Origin: Flavobacteriales bacterium
Lineage (GTDB): Bacteria; Bacteroidota; Bacteroidia; Flavobacteriales_G; JALEGO01
Assembly: GCA_020628935.1 (NCBI GenBank)
Contig: JAHDEG010000004.1
Coordinates: forward strand, 183,192-247,191
Reading direction: 5' to 3'
DNA length: 64,000 nucleotides
Shown: positions 48,261-59,033 of the stretch, piece by piece
Position numbering within the stretch: the stretch's first letter is position 1
Layout: each line of letters begins with the position of its first letter
Program-made: the position numbers and the translations under genes
The notes under the pieces: generated by a model
The model's input: only the letters and a program-made list of their open reading frames with translations
The model's database searches: none
Told to the model about the DNA's origin: nothing

Positions 48261-49703
48261 ATGAATATTCCATTGAATACGTATACATTCTTAATCGTTT
48301 TAGCGGTTATTATAATTGTATCACACCTTTTTAATATAGTTTCTAAGAAAACTAAAATTCCGGCAGTACTATTACTAATACTAGGTGGTGTTGGCCTAAG
48401 CTCAGGTTTAGACTACTTAGGGATGGCTAAAAAGTTTAACTTCTTTAGTGTATTAGAAGTGTTAGGCGTAGTAGGATTAATAATGATTGTGCTTGAAGCT
48501 GCTTTAGACCTTACGCTTCGAAGAGATAAAGCGCAGTTAATATTAAAATCGTTTTTAGTTGCCATAATTGGCTTATTTGTATCTGCATTCGCATGCGCAG
48601 GAATATTTAAAATTTTTCAGACAGACTTAACCTGGGCTACAGCATTGTACCACGCTACCCCACTATCTATATTAAGTAGTGCGATAATAATACCTAGCGT
48701 TTCATTTTTGAAGGAACAAAAAAAAGAATTTCACATTTATGAAAGTACGTTCTCTGATATACTGGGAATAATGTTATTTTATTTTCTGGAGAGTGTCGTT
48801 AACCCCAAAAATACTACCAATGAAGCTACACAAAGTTTCTTTATTAGTCTGTTCTTTACAATAGTTATCTCAGTGCTCGCAGGTTACTTATTAATTTTTA
48901 TATTTCAAAAAATTAAAACCAACGCTAAACTTTTTCTACTAATTTCGGTCTTAATTTTGCTTTATTCAATCGGAAAATTATTTCACTTATCCTCCCTAAT
49001 AATTATTCTAATTTTTGGGTTAATGATGAGTAATGAAAACTTATTTTTCAGAGGCCCACTGCAGTTTTTATTAGATAGATCAGGCTTAGAAAAAATAAAA
49101 GAAGGGTTTCACATTGTAACAATTGAATCTGCTTTTGTAGTTAGAACATTTTTCTTTGTAGTATTTGGATTAACAATTGATTTAAACTCTTTATTAAGCA
49201 TAAATGTTGGCTTAATATCTGCATTAGTTATACTATCAATTTACCTTATTAGATGGGCTTTATTAAGGATATTTTCTGGTAGAGATATATTCCCGCAAGT
49301 TTATGTCGCTCCTAGGGGATTAATTACTGTATTGCTGTTTTTTGCTATACCAGCAAGTATAAAAATACCAGGTTTTGATGATGGTATTATACTTTCAGTA
49401 ATTATAGGCACCAGCGTTATTATGGCTTTATCGTTAATGTCAACAGGGAAAGAGGCTGAAAAAGAACTCGCTTTGGCAGGCCTCGATAATGAATCTGATA
49501 ACGAACACTCATTTGTTGATCCCTTTTTACCAGAAAGTAATAAAGACATGATCATTGAAGAAGAAACGGAGAATGAAACTAAAGAAGAACCTTCAGAAAT
49601 AAAAGATAATCAGTCAGAAGAAAACTCTGATGAAGATATTAAAAAAGAAAAAAACAACAATGATGATGAAGACGTAATTGAGGGCGGAGAACTTTGCCCT
49701 TAA
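48261..49703 (+). CDS. Cation:proton antiporter (CPA family) with acidic C-terminal tail
   Basis: A 480-residue membrane protein with about 11-12 helices in the first 400 residues (ILGGVGLSSGLDYLG, LEVLGVVGLIMIVLEAALDLTLRRDK, FFVVFGLTIDLNSLL, APRGLITVLLFF). The last 75 residues are cytosolic, strongly acidic (Glu, Asp, Asn) and end GGELCP. Probably an Na+/H+ or K+/H+ antiporter; the acidic tail may sense ions. It overlaps the stop of the convergent O-methyltransferase gene by 4 bases. Confidence 0.85.
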   Translation: MNIPLNTYTFLIVLAVIIIVSHLFNIVSKKTKIPAVLLLILGGVGLSSGLDYLGMAKKFNFFSVLEVLGVVGLIMIVLEAALDLTLRRDKAQLILKSFLVAIIGLFVSAFACAGIFKIFQTDLTWATALYHATPLSILSSAIIIPSVSFLKEQKKEFHIYESTFSDILGIMLFYFLESVVNPKNTTNEATQSFFISLFFTIVISVLAGYLLIFIFQKIKTNAKLFLLISVLILLYSIGKLFHLSSLIIILIFGLMMSNENLFFRGPLQFLLDRSGLEKIKEGFHIVTIESAFVVRTFFFVVFGLTIDLNSLLSINVGLISALVILSIYLIRWALLRIFSGRDIFPQVYVAPRGLITVLLFFAIPASIKIPGFDDGIILSVIIGTSVIMALSLMSTGKEAEKELALAGLDNESDNEHSFVDPFLPESNKDMIIEEETENETKEEPSEIKDNQSEENSDEDIKKEKNNNDDEDVIEGGELCP

Positions 49704-50344
49704 AGTTTTCTTACTATCATTATTCCATCTCTAACACTCAGTAAAACGTTTTCAACCCTATTATCCTCCTGAATAAATTTATTAAACTCATTTAATGCTT
49801 TAGTATCAGCATCATTTGAAATCTCGTTCTCATCAATCACTTTACCACTCCACAATACATTATCAGCTAATATATAGCCTCCTGGTTTAACGGCATCGAA
49901 AACTAACTTATAATAGTTTAAATAATTAATTTTATCGGCATCTAAAAACACGATATCCCAAGCCTCATTTAAAGTGGGAATTATATCTGACGCTTTGCCA
50001 ATATACCGTTTAATTTTTTCCTTATTCTCTGACTTGCTTATAAACTTTGAAACAAAAGGCTCTAATTCTTCATTAACATCAATGGTATGAACATAACCAT
50101 TATCAAGTAAACCCTCAGCAAAACATAGTGCTGAATACCCTGTATAAGTACCTACTTCTAAAACTTGTTTAGGCTTAATCATCTTACTAATCATACTTAA
50201 CAAGCGACCCTGATAATGCCCCGCAATCATGCGAGGTATTAAAATTTTAGCGTACGTTTCACGTTCTAAATCCTTTAGCAACTCATGTGGTTCAGATGTA
50301 TGCTTGTTTAAATATTGCTGTATTTCATCAGGTAAAAAATCCAT
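49700..50344 (-). CDS. Class I SAM-dependent O-methyltransferase (methyltransferase family 3)
   Basis: A 214-residue methyltransferase like caffeoyl-CoA/catechol O-methyltransferases: VLEVGTYTGYSALCFAEGL (SAM motif I), HTIDVNEEL, DIVFLDADKINYLNYYKLV (metal-binding Asp) and GYILADNVLWSGKV (second metal ligands). The natural substrate is not evident. Gene order M16 peptidase - O-methyltransferase with 3 bases between them suggests one transcript. Confidence 0.92.
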   Translation of the reverse strand: MDFLPDEIQQYLNKHTSEPHELLKDLERETYAKILIPRMIAGHYQGRLLSMISKMIKPKQVLEVGTYTGYSALCFAEGLLDNGYVHTIDVNEELEPFVSKFISKSENKEKIKRYIGKASDIIPTLNEAWDIVFLDADKINYLNYYKLVFDAVKPGGYILADNVLWSGKVIDENEISNDADTKALNEFNKFIQEDNRVENVLLSVRDGIMIVRKL

Positions 50345-50347
50345 AAT

Positions 50348-51586
50348 TTATTTTTCTTGTTCATAAAACAGACTACTATATTTATCGTAATCTAACAACT
50401 CATACGCTGTTTCATTAAAATCTGACAATTTAATATTATTAATCTTTCTTACTACCTCTTCATCCTCATCAACTTTATTAAAAAGTAAAACGCTTTTACC
50501 AGCAGTTAACATTGTATTTGATTTACTTTCTTGAGCTAGTAAAAACTGGCCAATAAATTGCTTTTTAACTTGAGCAAAAACATGAGGTGTTAAACCGTTT
50601 GCCTGAATTCGAGCAAATTCTTTTTTAATTGTTCTTATTGCTCTATTTAAGTTTTTTTTATCTAAGCTTATGTAAACATTAAACATTCCAACATCGGTAT
50701 AGGAAGTGTAAGAAGCCTCTACCCCATAAGTAATACCCATTTTTTCCCTGAGTAATAAATTTAATCTGCTATTAAGTGCACTACCACCTAAGTAGTTTGT
50801 GAGCAATGCTAACTGACGGGCTTTTTCACTTTTAGCTGAATGCGTTTCAACACCAATAATATAATGAGACTGACTAATGGGTTTACTAGATACTTCACTA
50901 AAAAAAGGATTTCTTTTTTCTAAAAGGCGTTTAGGTAAGTTACCTGTTCTAAGCTTCACGTCTTTCAGCGCTTTTTCGAGGATTGGAACAAGTTTATCAA
51001 TAGATATATTTCCTACAGAGGAAAAAACAATTTGCTCCGCTATGAAGTAATTTCTATTCATAAAATCATGAATAGAGTCGGCAGTAAATGTTGCTAATGT
51101 TTCGGGCGTACCCAGAATTGATCTTCCAAAACTATTGCTTCCCAAAAAATTTTCGTCAAAATCCTCAAAAATTAATTCGCTTGGTGTGTCTTCATAATAG
51201 TTAATTTCATCACAGATAACCTCTTTCTCCTTGTTTATTTCCTTAGTTGGAAATACTGAATTAAAAAGTATATCACTTAATATTTCTATTGAACGGGCGT
51301 AATACTCGTTAGAAAATGACGCGTAAATACATGTATCTTCTTTTGTGGTGTATGCATTAAGCTCGCCACCCACTATTTCCATTCTACTTAAAATATGAAA
51401 GGCCTTTCTTTTTTTAGTCCCTTTAAATAATGAGTGTTCAATAAAATGAGCTAAGCCATGTTCGTGTAATAGTTCATCTCTTGAACCTGCATTAATAACA
51501 AAACCACAGTGTGCAGCTTTAGAAGAAGAATTAAAACTATGAACAACTCTAATTCCATTCGAAAGTGTTCTCTGTTCAAACTGCAT
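50348..51586 (-). CDS. M16-family zinc peptidase
   Basis: A 412-residue insulinase/processing-peptidase-like protein. The inverted zinc motif HxxEH is H47-F-I-E50-H51 (HGLAHFIEHSLFKGT), with the distal Glu in KEVICDEINYYEDTPSE, and the second inactive half has GGSALNSRLNLLLREKMGITYG. Such short M16B proteins act in the cytoplasm or periplasm on peptides; there is no signal peptide here. The start overlaps the end of the GT9 gene by 11 bases. Confidence 0.93.
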   Translation of the reverse strand: MQFEQRTLSNGIRVVHSFNSSSKAAHCGFVINAGSRDELLHEHGLAHFIEHSLFKGTKKRKAFHILSRMEIVGGELNAYTTKEDTCIYASFSNEYYARSIEILSDILFNSVFPTKEINKEKEVICDEINYYEDTPSELIFEDFDENFLGSNSFGRSILGTPETLATFTADSIHDFMNRNYFIAEQIVFSSVGNISIDKLVPILEKALKDVKLRTGNLPKRLLEKRNPFFSEVSSKPISQSHYIIGVETHSAKSEKARQLALLTNYLGGSALNSRLNLLLREKMGITYGVEASYTSYTDVGMFNVYISLDKKNLNRAIRTIKKEFARIQANGLTPHVFAQVKKQFIGQFLLAQESKSNTMLTAGKSVLLFNKVDEDEEVVRKINNIKLSDFNETAYELLDYDKYSSLFYEQEK

Positions 51587-52568
51587 ATTTTCTCATTATT
51601 AAATTAGCCCTTTCTGCAATTTTATCTAAATCTAGGTCGTTCATGCACTTAAAATGTTTTTTAGGGCAAGCAGAAAAACCCAACTTACTGCACGGCCTAC
51701 AACTTAATCCATCAACCTCAACTTTCAAAGAATCAACACCCGGCATGTATGGATACATTCCAAATTTAGGGGTTGTATTACCCCATAAAGAAATTATTTG
51801 CCTTCTAAATGCTGCCGCAATATGCATCATACCAGTATCGTTAGTAATAACACACGTTGCCTCTTTAACTATTGATGCCGACTGATTTACAGTAAATATT
51901 CCACATCCATTGTAAACCTTGTCTCCTATTGCATTCTTAATTTTTAAGCCTTCCTCATAATCTTCCTTCCCTCCTATCAAAAAAATCGAAAAATTAAGTT
52001 TTCGAATAAGTTCAATTGCTTTATTTGTTGGTAATTTTTTAGTTAAAAAACTTCCTCCAATAACAAACCCAATATAATTAGCTCTAAAAGCAGGAGGAAC
52101 TAATGAGAAATCAACTCCTTCATTTTGTGGTATAAAATAATCTAGCCCTTTATTGTCTAACCTAACTTTCAATGTTTTAGTTGTGTCTAAATAACGCTGT
52201 ACAATATGTTTATTTGGGAGGATGTCTAACTTAGAATTAACCAGCAACCACTTTTTAACATTAACCTTATCGAAAGTAAATGAAATAGATCTGAGTTTAA
52301 GTTTTAGAATAGTTGTTCGCAGATTGTGATGGAGGTCTATCACATAATCATAGTGTTCACTTCTTAAAACTCCGATAATAGGTTTCAGAGAATTAGTAAT
52401 CGTATAAATTTTATTGAGATAAGGATTAGATTTTAGCAAAGGCAAATTTGCTTCTTTTGTTAAATAATGTACTTGGGAGGATGGATAAGTGTTCCTTATA
52501 GCTCTGATTACAGGAGTTGTTAATACAACATCACCAATAGAGCTAAATCGAACAATTAAAACCTTCAT
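51576..52568 (-). CDS. Glycosyltransferase family 9 (heptosyltransferase-like)
   Basis: A 330-residue ADP-heptose:LPS heptosyltransferase-type protein: N-terminal VLIVRFSSIGDVVLTTPVIRAIRN, the acceptor block DYVIDLHHNLRT, and the C-terminal nucleotide-sugar site ATCVITNDTGMMHIAAAFRRQIISLWGNTTP. Likely adds a sugar to the LPS inner core. First gene of a three-gene minus-strand unit with the M16 peptidase and O-methyltransferase. Confidence 0.93.
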   Translation of the reverse strand: MKVLIVRFSSIGDVVLTTPVIRAIRNTYPSSQVHYLTKEANLPLLKSNPYLNKIYTITNSLKPIIGVLRSEHYDYVIDLHHNLRTTILKLKLRSISFTFDKVNVKKWLLVNSKLDILPNKHIVQRYLDTTKTLKVRLDNKGLDYFIPQNEGVDFSLVPPAFRANYIGFVIGGSFLTKKLPTNKAIELIRKLNFSIFLIGGKEDYEEGLKIKNAIGDKVYNGCGIFTVNQSASIVKEATCVITNDTGMMHIAAAFRRQIISLWGNTTPKFGMYPYMPGVDSLKVEVDGLSCRPCSKLGFSACPKKHFKCMNDLDLDKIAERANLIMRKYAV

Positions 52569-52688
52569 TTAATCTGGTTGTAACAAAAGAAACACAAATA
52601 TAGTCAATACCATAACAAAGAATACTTTAAGTTCAATTGTAGATTAAAGTTTAACGCACTAAACATTTTTAGTAATCAACTAAAAACT

Positions 52689-52696
52689 TATATTTG
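52689..52696 (+). promoter_or_regulatory. -7 promoter element of the 54-residue membrane protein gene
   Basis: TATATTTG matches TAnnTTTG and lies 14 bases before the ATG at 52711. It supports that the tiny gene is expressed. Confidence 0.5.
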
Positions 52697-52710
52697 AAAA
52701 AAGATTAGTT

Positions 52711-52875
52711 ATGAATTCAAACGACATTTTCTCAATATTAGAAGACGGTTTCACTGCCAGTTTTGAGTTGCTAGAAATGGCAGGAAATATTCCTAATATA
52801 TTTTTTGTGATTTGTGGATTCGTTGCAATGATTATTTGGATACTTCAAATGGTGAAGCACGAAAAAACAAATTAA
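52711..52875 (+). CDS. 54-residue single-pass membrane protein
   Basis: A short frame from ATG 52711: MNSNDIFSILEDGFTASFELLEMAGNI... with an amphipathic N-terminal half, one transmembrane helix (about 29-47, IFFVICGFVAMIIWILQMV) and a basic tail KHEKTN. It has its own TAnnTTTG box, and its stop overlaps the convergent M23 stop by 4 bases. Layout (short amphipathic segment, helix, QxVKxxK end) recalls the small Bacteroidota family DUF6341, but that match is uncertain. Function unknown. Confidence 0.6.
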   Translation: MNSNDIFSILEDGFTASFELLEMAGNIPNIFFVICGFVAMIIWILQMVKHEKTN

Positions 52876-53741
52876 AAATTAATGAAGTTTTCCGGGTCAA
52901 CCGGTTTCCCTTTATACCATAACTCTAAGTGTAAGTGTGGGCCAGTTGAAAACTCACCCGTACTACCAATAATTGCAATTGCGTCTCCTGCCTTAACTGT
53001 TTCTCCAGCCTCCTTTAATAGTCTTGAGTTATGTTTATAAATAGATATTAACTCAAAAGAATGTTGAACCTGAATAACAAAACCTGTTTCAGAAGTCCAT
53101 TCAGAAAAAATAACCGTTCCATCTAATACCGATTTAATAGCTTCATCTTTATTAGCTACAATATCAATTCCATAGTGCTTTGTTTTAACATCAAAAGCAG
53201 AAGATATAACTCCTCTTAATGGAGGAAACATATAAATATTATTTAATACCTCTGCTATATTAGAGTTATCGATATTGTACGAATCTTCTGTTTCAATAAT
53301 TTTTTTCAATAAAGAATCAGATTTTTGCACGTCAACCTCATCTTTTTCTAATGTAGCGTCAATAGTTGAGTCGCGGTTTGCAAATCGCTCTATAGGCTTT
53401 CCTTCAATTATTGCTTGAATGTTATTAATATACTTTTTCTGGCTAATTAATGCCTGCTCCAAAGAATCTACCTTAAACGCAGCATACATAGCATTTTCTT
53501 TGGTTTTCACATCAGAGTAACCAGGTATATACTCTCTCAGTGGAGTATATGAAATAATAAGTGTAACAAGAGTTATCAATGTTATAACAGACACTCCTCC
53601 CCAAACAAAGACATTTAAAGGAGATAAAAGTAAAGATATACGTTCTTCAAATGTCTCGGTGTTTAAAATTACTAAACGATACTTACTTCGTATTTTTTCT
53701 ACAAATACTTTAGATTTTCTTTTTTTTCTATTCTTTTCCAA
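52872..53741 (-). CDS. M23-family metallopeptidase (LytM), membrane anchored
   Basis: A 289-residue protein starting at TTG (53741), with no usable ATG and a promoter -7 box 6 bases upstream. The N-terminus is very basic (EKNRKKRKSKVFVEKIRSKYR), a transmembrane helix follows (about 45-66), then a coiled-coil region (about 85-150) and a C-terminal LytM domain with the zinc motifs HYGIDIVA and HLHLELW plus SIYKHNSRLL. All zinc ligands (H, D, H) are present, so it could cut peptidoglycan cross-links; close relatives act in cell division or as T9SS/morphology factors. Confidence 0.92.
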   Translation of the reverse strand: MEKNRKKRKSKVFVEKIRSKYRLVILNTETFEERISLLLSPLNVFVWGGVSVITLITLVTLIISYTPLREYIPGYSDVKTKENAMYAAFKVDSLEQALISQKKYINNIQAIIEGKPIERFANRDSTIDATLEKDEVDVQKSDSLLKKIIETEDSYNIDNSNIAEVLNNIYMFPPLRGVISSAFDVKTKHYGIDIVANKDEAIKSVLDGTVIFSEWTSETGFVIQVQHSFELISIYKHNSRLLKEAGETVKAGDAIAIIGSTGEFSTGPHLHLELWYKGKPVDPENFINF

Positions 53742-53746
53742 CTCAA

Positions 53747-53754
53747 CAAAATTA
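53747..53754 (-). promoter_or_regulatory. -7 promoter element of the M23 peptidase gene
   Basis: TAATTTTG on the minus strand, identical to the amidohydrolase -7 box, ends 5 bases before the TTG start and supports that start. Confidence 0.5.
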
Positions 53755-53820
53755 CTCGATTATTATTAAAATAAACAGTCACTTTTAAAGGAAGTATAAT
53801 AAATTTACATTTAAGTAATT

Positions 53821-56537
<2,717 letters not shown>

Positions 56538-56547
56538 GTTTATGAAT

Positions 56548-56555
56548 TACCTTTG
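56548..56555 (+). promoter_or_regulatory. -7 promoter element of the YwqK-like lipoprotein gene
   Basis: TACCTTTG ends 4 bases before ATG 56560 and fixes that start rather than the ATG at 56542 or one at 56509 inside ligA. The spacing is identical to that at rlmN. Confidence 0.55.
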
Positions 56556-56559
56556 TAGA

Positions 56560-56976
56560 ATGAAATTCACTAGAACAATTTTATTTGTATTTATTCTAAC
56601 CCTACACATTTCATGCGGATCGAATGAAAACAAAACTGTTTTGAGTTCTTATCCTAATGGTAAAGAAAAAGTAATAGAAATCAAAGAGAAAAGCGGTGAA
56701 ACAGTACAAAAAAAGATTTATGAATCTGGGAAAACTGAAACTGAGGGAACTGTAAACGAGAACGGAAGGAGAGAAGGCATTTGGAAATACTATTATCCAA
56801 CAGGAAATTTGTGGAGTGAATGTAATTATGTTGATGGAAAAAGAGATGGAAAAACAAAAGTTTATTACAAATCAGGTTCATTAAGGTATGAAGGCTCATA
56901 CATTAATGATTCACCTGCTAAAGAATGGACCTTTTACAACGAAAAAAATGAAGTGGTAAAAACTTTTAGTTATTAA
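56560..56976 (+). CDS. MORN-repeat (YwqK-like) lipoprotein
   Basis: A 138-residue lipoprotein with lipobox HISC (Cys19). The mature part is a series of MORN-type beta-hairpin repeats: SYPNGKEKVIEIKEKSGE, YESGKTETEGTVNENGRREG, YYPTGNLWSECNYVDGKRDG, YYKSGSLRYEGSYINDSPAKE. These belong to the group often labelled YwqK antitoxin, but no toxin is next to it and an exported lipoprotein is an unlikely antitoxin. Probably a surface or periplasmic binding module. Confidence 0.85.
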   Translation: MKFTRTILFVFILTLHISCGSNENKTVLSSYPNGKEKVIEIKEKSGETVQKKIYESGKTETEGTVNENGRREGIWKYYYPTGNLWSECNYVDGKRDGKTKVYYKSGSLRYEGSYINDSPAKEWTFYNEKNEVVKTFSY

Positions 56977-57018
56977 AATGAACGTTTTATCAATTCAAAT
57001 GTTTGACAAACTATTATT

Positions 57019-57525
57019 ATGAAAAAAACTTTGAGCACCCTTACACTTATATTGAGCTTTTTTGCTTTGTTAACATCAGTTTCATGCAAAAAAGATGATC
57101 TCCCAGAAAGTAAGACTATAATTGAAGAACCTATACCTTCAACTGAAGAAGACGACAAGCAATTTAAAATAAACATTACCAATTTAGAAAATGGGGATGG
57201 AAATATGAGCGTTGCTCTTTTTAACACACAAGATGGTTATGAAAATGACAATGATTTTTATACTGCTGTAGTCTACGAACTTGAATCAGAAAATTTTGAG
57301 GCCGTTTTACTTAATATACCTGAAGGTGAATACGCAATATCTGTTTATCACGATGAAAACAGCAACAATGAACTTGACAAGGCTCTACTAGGCTATCCCA
57401 AGGAAGCTTATGGTTTTTCTAACAACCCAGGAAAATCCTTAGGTAAGCCAAGTTTTGAAGACGTTAAATTCACAATAACAGACGAAAAAATACAAACCAT
57501 TTCTATTGAATTAATAAAGTGGTAA
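57019..57525 (+). CDS. DUF2141-domain lipoprotein
   Basis: A 168-residue protein with lipobox SVSC (Cys23) followed by KKDD and an acidic linker (to about residue 52). The rest is a DUF2141 domain, an Ig-like fold: KFKINITNLENGDGNMSVALFNTQDGY, IPEGEYAISVYHDENSNNELDKALLGYPKEAYGFSNNP. Function unknown. Lies 42 bases after the MORN lipoprotein gene. Confidence 0.85.
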   Translation: MKKTLSTLTLILSFFALLTSVSCKKDDLPESKTIIEEPIPSTEEDDKQFKINITNLENGDGNMSVALFNTQDGYENDNDFYTAVVYELESENFEAVLLNIPEGEYAISVYHDENSNNELDKALLGYPKEAYGFSNNPGKSLGKPSFEDVKFTITDEKIQTISIELIKW

Positions 57526-57567
57526 AACGACTACTCAATAAATTTTTACTTAAAAGAAGGCAAAAGA

Positions 57568-57598
57568 TTTGTTTTTAAGAAAAAAAAAGAAATATTTG
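57568..57598 (+). promoter_or_regulatory. Promoter of the first subunit-like gene of the usher-like locus
   Basis: TTTG (57568-57571), a 19-base spacer and AATATTTG (57591-57598), one base away from TAnnTTTG. The predicted leader is about 45 bases. The poly-A spacer and good -33 box suggest strong expression. Confidence 0.45.
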
Positions 57599-57646
57599 TA
57601 ACATAAACAATAGGTTAAACGTTAAAGACCATTAAAACAAGTTAAA

Positions 57647-58300
57647 ATGAAAAAACTAAAGTCATTATTTATCGCAGGAGCAACTTTGTTAACAGCTAAC
57701 AGTTTTGCTCAACCAGTTCACGATGTTGCAGTAATACCTGTTGCAGTGACAATCAACACCACAATGAGATTAAACGTTGTTAGTGGTGGTAATGTAGAAT
57801 TTGTAGTTAATACAATTGAGCAGTATCAGAATGGTATTACCAATCCAAACGTTGGTGGTGCTGTTGACAGAATTCACGATACTCGTTTTACTGTTGCTTC
57901 ATCAAGAGATTTTGATGTTTTAATGTTTGCTGAAGATGCTTGTTTAGTTGGAACTGATGTTTCTTCTTCTACAGGTGGTACTCTAAACACATTAAACTTA
58001 AACAACATTGGTTACAGACTTCACATGGAGCCAAGCGCGAATCACGTACACAACACAGAGATTGATTTAATTAGTAACTTTGATGAGTCTATTGTTTCTC
58101 TTTCTAATTCAACTGCAACTCAAATCGTTTCTAATGTAGCTTCTTCAGCTGGTGGAACTAACGATAATGATTTTGTAATTAACTGGGAGTTAGCAACAGC
58201 TACTTTAATTACTTTAACTTCTCAAGGTACATTATTAGAGCAAAGTATCCCTCAAGACAGATACATTACTAACGTTTATTTAGTATTAGTTCCTGCATAA
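57647..58300 (+). CDS. Secreted beta-rich protein, candidate surface-fibre subunit 1
   Basis: A 217-residue protein with a signal peptide (cleaved near SFAQ). The mature protein is predicted all-beta, with short alternating strands (AVIPVAVTINTTMRLNVVSGGNVEFVVN) and ends in a strand DRYITNVYLVLVPA. Its single Cys pair is incomplete (one Cys). The end motif P-x-D-x-Y-x3-(V/I)-x-L-x3-P is shared with the next gene product. It resembles pilin subunits of chaperone-usher type in overall pattern only; no named family is recognised. A terminator follows directly, so it can be expressed in excess of its neighbours, as expected for a major subunit. Confidence 0.6.
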   Translation: MKKLKSLFIAGATLLTANSFAQPVHDVAVIPVAVTINTTMRLNVVSGGNVEFVVNTIEQYQNGITNPNVGGAVDRIHDTRFTVASSRDFDVLMFAEDACLVGTDVSSSTGGTLNTLNLNNIGYRLHMEPSANHVHNTEIDLISNFDESIVSLSNSTATQIVSNVASSAGGTNDNDFVINWELATATLITLTSQGTLLEQSIPQDRYITNVYLVLVPA

Positions 58301-58327
58301 CTAAGACAAATACTTCTTATATATTTG

Positions 58328-58360
58328 AAAGCCGAGCATTTTATGTTCGGCTTTTTTTTA
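58328..58360 (+). terminator. Intrinsic terminator after the first subunit-like gene
   Basis: AAAGCCGAGCAT pairs with ATGTTCGGCTTT (one G-T pair) around a TTT loop, followed by a T run to 58359. It lies 27 bases after the stop. Confidence 0.88.
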
Positions 58361-58366
58361 TTTTTG
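58359..58366 (+). promoter_or_regulatory. -7 promoter element of the second subunit-like gene, overlapping the terminator T tract
   Basis: TATTTTTG matches TAnnTTTG; its first two bases are the end of the preceding terminator. The ATG follows after 20 bases. Confidence 0.5.
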
Positions 58367-58386
58367 CAACTGTATACAAATTCATT

Positions 58387-58965
58387 ATGAAATTTAAGCT
58401 TCTAATTTTATCTTTTTTTCTCACGATTGTTTCTCGATCTGAGTCAACCGCACAAACTACTGGAGGTTTTTATATAGAAAATGGAAGTACGATACCCTTC
58501 GTTCTAAATTCTTTTCAAAAATTAACTGACGGAGTTACTTATACCGATTGGACAAGAATAAAAGTTAAAATGGAAGAAACATCAGCCGATGCTATTGATA
58601 CACTTGCATTAGGCTGGACGTTGAGTTTTAGAGCCCTTACACCAAACATAGAAGGAAGCTCAACATCGATACCACTTTCAACAATTAGAATGTCTTCAAC
58701 AGACAATTCGCCCAATCCTCCACAACTTAACGATGTTGCACTCACAGAACTCACCACCGCTTTTCAAACTCTTGCATCTGCAACACCAGGTGTCCATGTT
58801 CCGAACACCTATACTGGAGCTGAAGAAACAATTTTAGATATTACATATGAGTGTGGAGCAAACAATGCCGGATGTGCAACCAACGTATTACCTTGCAACA
58901 GATTACTAGGTTATCCGCCAGATCTATACGTAGTTGACATTCAATTGTTAATTACTGTTCCCTAA
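58387..58965 (+). CDS. Secreted beta-rich protein, candidate surface-fibre subunit 2
   Basis: A 192-residue protein with a signal peptide (cleaved near STAQ). The mature part is beta-rich (GGFYIENGSTIPFVLNSFQKL, LGWTLSFRALTPNIEGS) with four Cys near the end (CGANNAGCATNVLPC), likely two disulfides. It closes with PPDLYVVDIQLLITVP, parallel to PQDRYITNVYLVLVPA of the preceding protein, suggesting that the two share a fold. No named family is recognised. It may be a minor or tip subunit if the locus makes a fibre. Confidence 0.6.
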   Translation: MKFKLLILSFFLTIVSRSESTAQTTGGFYIENGSTIPFVLNSFQKLTDGVTYTDWTRIKVKMEETSADAIDTLALGWTLSFRALTPNIEGSSTSIPLSTIRMSSTDNSPNPPQLNDVALTELTTAFQTLASATPGVHVPNTYTGAEETILDITYECGANNAGCATNVLPCNRLLGYPPDLYVVDIQLLITVP

Positions 58966-59003
58966 TAGATAGATTTAAACACCAATAGTTAAGCCAATTA
59001 ACA

Positions 59004-59011
59004 TATATTTG
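59004..59011 (+). promoter_or_regulatory. -7 promoter element of the large barrel/SPOR gene
   Basis: TATATTTG matches TAnnTTTG and lies 22 bases before the GTG start at 59034. Confidence 0.5.
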
Positions 59012-59033
59012 CACGGTATTTAGCAATAAGTAA

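Noticed and set aside
56560..56976. Antitoxin of a toxin-antitoxin pair (YwqK label)
   Set aside because: It is an exported lipoprotein made of MORN-type repeats and no toxin gene is next to it.
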